Positions 61,997 to 64,000 of a DNA stretch of 64,000 nt are shown here, in pieces (the stretch's first letter is position 1; each line of letters begins with the position of its first letter). The notes beneath the pieces were generated by a model. It had not been told where the DNA came from. It saw only the letters and a program-made list of their open reading frames with translations, and did not search any database. This stretch comes from Lysobacterales bacterium (GTDB lineage: Bacteria; Pseudomonadota; Gammaproteobacteria; Xanthomonadales; SZUA-5). The stretch spans positions 1 through 64,000 of the forward strand of contig JALHMG010000033.1 in NCBI GenBank assembly GCA_022844135.1, in the 5' to 3' direction. The translations under genes were made by a program, and so were the position numbers.

Positions 61997-62863
61997 CTAC
62001 GCCCGACCGGCGCCCGGTGCGATCGGCCGAAACAACTGCTCGATTTCGATGACATCGAAGCGGTACACCTTGCCACAAAACTCGCATGTGATTTGTGCGC
62101 CGCCGGGTTCGTTCGCCGCTGCGATGGCCTCGTCGCGCCCTAAGCGACGCAATACATCGCTGACTTTGTCGCGCGAGCAGCGGCAGCGAATGTGCAACGG
62201 GAGCGGCGTCCGGTCGAAGCGCTCTTCCTGATGGAACAAGCGATGCAGCAGCTGTTCGCTGGAAATGCTCAGCATCTCCAGCGGATCGACGGTCGACACC
62301 AGATGTTCGCAGCGATTCCAGCCATCGCGATCGATGCTGCCGATGCCGCCGCTTTCGGGAAGCTTCTGCACCATGAGCCCCGCCGCCTGCGCATCGTCGG
62401 CGCACAACAACATTCGCGTTGGCAACTGCTCGGAGCGCGCGAAGTAGTTTTCGAAACACTCGGCCAGGGTTGCGCCCTGCAACTCGACGATGCCCTGGTA
62501 ACGCTCGCCTTGGAGCGGCTCCAGCGTCACCGCCATCGCCGCGCCGCGCGTGGCGACTTCGAACTCCTGTGGCGATGCGCCCTCCGCGATGCGCGCGATG
62601 CCCCGGCAGTCGCCGTTGCTGCTGCACTCGACATACAACAGCGCCAATTCCGCGCCACCCTGGAGTTGCACCGACAGTCGGCCCTGAAACTTCAGGCCCG
62701 TGATCAGCAGCGTTGCCGCGCACAATGCCTCGCCCAGCCAGGTGCGAACACTGGGCGGGTAGGGCTGGTGGCTGAGGATTTGCTCAAAGCCATCCCTTAA
62801 GCGTACTGCCGCGCCGCGTACATTCAGCCGTGGCAGCGCAAAGGCGTGCAACAGGTCGGTCAT
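61997..62863 (-). CDS. hslO: Redox-regulated chaperone Hsp33
   Basis: 288 residues. Holdase activated by oxidative unfolding. The C-terminal redox switch has both Cys pairs, RCRCSRD (C.C) and CEFCGK (C..C), that bind zinc when reduced. The N-terminal domain shows GRLSVQLQGGAELALLYVEC and GERYQGIVELQG. Its start overlaps the typA stop by 4 nt (ATGA). The 219 bp downstream to the next gene show only a short open frame of doubtful meaning. Confidence 0.96.
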   Translation of the reverse strand: MTDLLHAFALPRLNVRGAAVRLRDGFEQILSHQPYPPSVRTWLGEALCAATLLITGLKFQGRLSVQLQGGAELALLYVECSSNGDCRGIARIAEGASPQEFEVATRGAAMAVTLEPLQGERYQGIVELQGATLAECFENYFARSEQLPTRMLLCADDAQAAGLMVQKLPESGGIGSIDRDGWNRCEHLVSTVDPLEMLSISSEQLLHRLFHQEERFDRTPLPLHIRCRCSRDKVSDVLRRLGRDEAIAAANEPGGAQITCEFCGKVYRFDVIEIEQLFRPIAPGAGRA

Positions 62864-64000
62864 GCCGCCGCGCGCGAAGCCTGCTTGCGCGCGTTCTCGG
62901 TCAAGAGCTTTTTACGCAGCCGAACCGCGTGCGGCGTCACTTCCACGAGTTCATCGTCTTCGATGAATTCCAGTGCCTGTTCCAACGAGAAGCGAATCGG
63001 CGGCGTCAGCATCAGATTGTCGTCCTTGCCGGCAGCGCGGAAGTTGGTGAGCTGCTTGGCGCGCAAGGCGTTGACGGTCAGATCGTTGTCCTTGGCGTGG
63101 ATGCCGACGATCTGGCCCTCGTAGATTTCCTGGCCTTCTTCGATCAGCAAACGGCCGCGCTCCTGCATGGCGTATTGCGCGTAGGCCGGCGATGGCCCGG
63201 TGCCGTTGCTGATCATCACGCCATTCGGGCGCTTGGCGATCGCGCCGCGCACCTGCGGGCCGTAATGGTCGAAGGTGTGGAACATCAATCCGGTGCCGGC
63301 GGTGAGCGTGCGGAACTCGGTTTGGAAACCGATCAATCCGCGCGACGGGATCACGAATTCCAGACGCGTGCGGCCCTTGCCATCGGGTTCCATATTGCGC
63401 ATTTCGGCGCGACGCATGCCTAAGCGCTCCATCACGCCGCCCTGGTACTGTTCTTCCAGATCGACCACCAATTGCTCGTATGGCTCCTGGATCTGGCCGT
63501 CGATTTCGCGCACGATGACTTCTGGACGCGAGACCGCCAGCTCATAGCCTTCGCGACGCATGGTCTCGATCAGAATCGACAAGTGCAACTCGCCGCGGCC
63601 GGACACGCGGAATTTGTCGGCATCTTCGGTGTCTTCCACGCGCATCGCGACGTTATGCATCAGCTCGCGCATGAGGCGGTCGCGAATCTGGCGGCTGGTC
63701 AGGAACTTGCCGTCCTTGCCGGCAAAGGGCGACGAGTTGACACAGAAAAACATGCTGATCGTCGGCTCGTCGACGCTCAACGCCGGCAAGGGTTCCGGCT
63801 TATCCGGCGCGCATATCGTGTCGGAGATGCTGATACCCTCTACGCCTGTGATGGCGATGATGTCGCCGGCCTGCGCTTCCGGCACTTCGTGGCGTTCGAG
63901 GCCCATGAAGCCCAGCACCTGCAGCACACGGCCGCGCTTTTCTTTGCCGTCGCGATCCACAGCCACTACCGGCATGTTGGTGCGCACCTTGCCGCGCTGC
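62860..64000 (-). CDS. typA: Ribosome-associated GTPase TypA/BipA, 3' part
   Basis: The last ~380 of about 600 residues; the 5' end with the GTP-binding domain is beyond the window. Seen are the domain II end (RGKVRTNMPVVAVDRDG), domain III (RDRLMRELMHNVAMRVEDT, GRGELHLSILIETMRREGYE), the EF-G-like domain V (GRTRLEFVIPSRGLIGFQTEF) and the BipA-specific C-terminus (NGTGPSPAYAQYAMQERGRL, EIYEGQIVG, LTVNALRAKQLTNFRA). Acts in ribosome assembly and stress adaptation. Likely co-transcribed with hslO. Confidence 0.96.
   Translation of the reverse strand, partial: QRGKVRTNMPVVAVDRDGKEKRGRVLQVLGFMGLERHEVPEAQAGDIIAITGVEGISISDTICAPDKPEPLPALSVDEPTISMFFCVNSSPFAGKDGKFLTSRQIRDRLMRELMHNVAMRVEDTEDADKFRVSGRGELHLSILIETMRREGYELAVSRPEVIVREIDGQIQEPYEQLVVDLEEQYQGGVMERLGMRRAEMRNMEPDGKGRTRLEFVIPSRGLIGFQTEFRTLTAGTGLMFHTFDHYGPQVRGAIAKRPNGVMISNGTGPSPAYAQYAMQERGRLLIEEGQEIYEGQIVGIHAKDNDLTVNALRAKQLTNFRAAGKDDNLMLTPPIRFSLEQALEFIEDDELVEVTPHAVRLRKKLLTENARKQASRAAA

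Overview
The window looks like chromosomal DNA of a GC-rich gammaproteobacterium, most likely a member or relative of the Xanthomonadales/Lysobacterales. The basis is a fused aspartokinase-homoserine dehydrogenase next to thrB, the kdsD-kdsC-lptC-lptA-lptB block, LpxH, Hsp33 and IbaG, a one-domain 161-residue asparaginase, an ELM1-like protein, and heptamer repeats between genes. This is inference from gene content; no rRNA or tRNA gene was seen.

Layout. 1-9.4 kb: a polymorphic-toxin locus on the minus strand. It holds a 2669-residue Sec-exported SpvB/FG-GAP/RHS protein, then a tail of small genes that includes three related immunity-like proteins, ending in a terminator. 9.4-12.9 kb: a graveyard of mobile DNA with IS21 istA/istB remnants split by a 252-bp inverted-repeat element, fragments of a mobilisation module, a DUF5677-like gene, an intact parDE pair, a resolvase stub and a 160-bp five-hairpin repeat. 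13-31 kb: mostly housekeeping genes (radical SAM/B12 protein, glmM, 2OG-Fe oxygenase, thrC, asparaginase, an iron-type ABC importer without its binding protein, ELM1-like protein, nitroreductase, cysS, AmpG-like permease, trxB, and a pgpA-thiL-nusB-ribH chain) with a vapBC pair, an orphan ribbon-helix-helix protein and a second copy of the 160-bp repeat.

31-45.7 kb: an unrecognised small gene and a zinc-less oxidoreductase upstream of ribH; a ppi-lpxH-dusB-tcdA-DUF952 run with overlapping ends; an AidB-like acyl-CoA dehydrogenase; thrB-thrA; a regulatory-looking gap with two perfect inverted DnaA boxes; priA; and a cNMP-cNMP-rhodanese fusion. 45.8-51.1 kb: the cell-envelope block murA/ibaG and kdsD-kdsC-lptC-lptA-lptB, covering peptidoglycan precursor, Kdo synthesis and LPS transport. 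51.3-60 kb: two small cytochromes c and, divergently, an RND efflux operon with one membrane-fusion lipoprotein and two different permeases. 60-64 kb: a YajD-type HNH protein, two exported proteins of unknown function, hslO, and the 3' part of typA running off the end.

The strongest unusual signals are the 160-bp repeat (two copies differing at one base, five consecutive hairpins, CTAG ends, one copy supplying the stop codon of a transporter gene), the toxin-immunity array with a 37-bp duplicated 5' segment, the nested 252-bp element, and the inverted DnaA-box pair beside priA.
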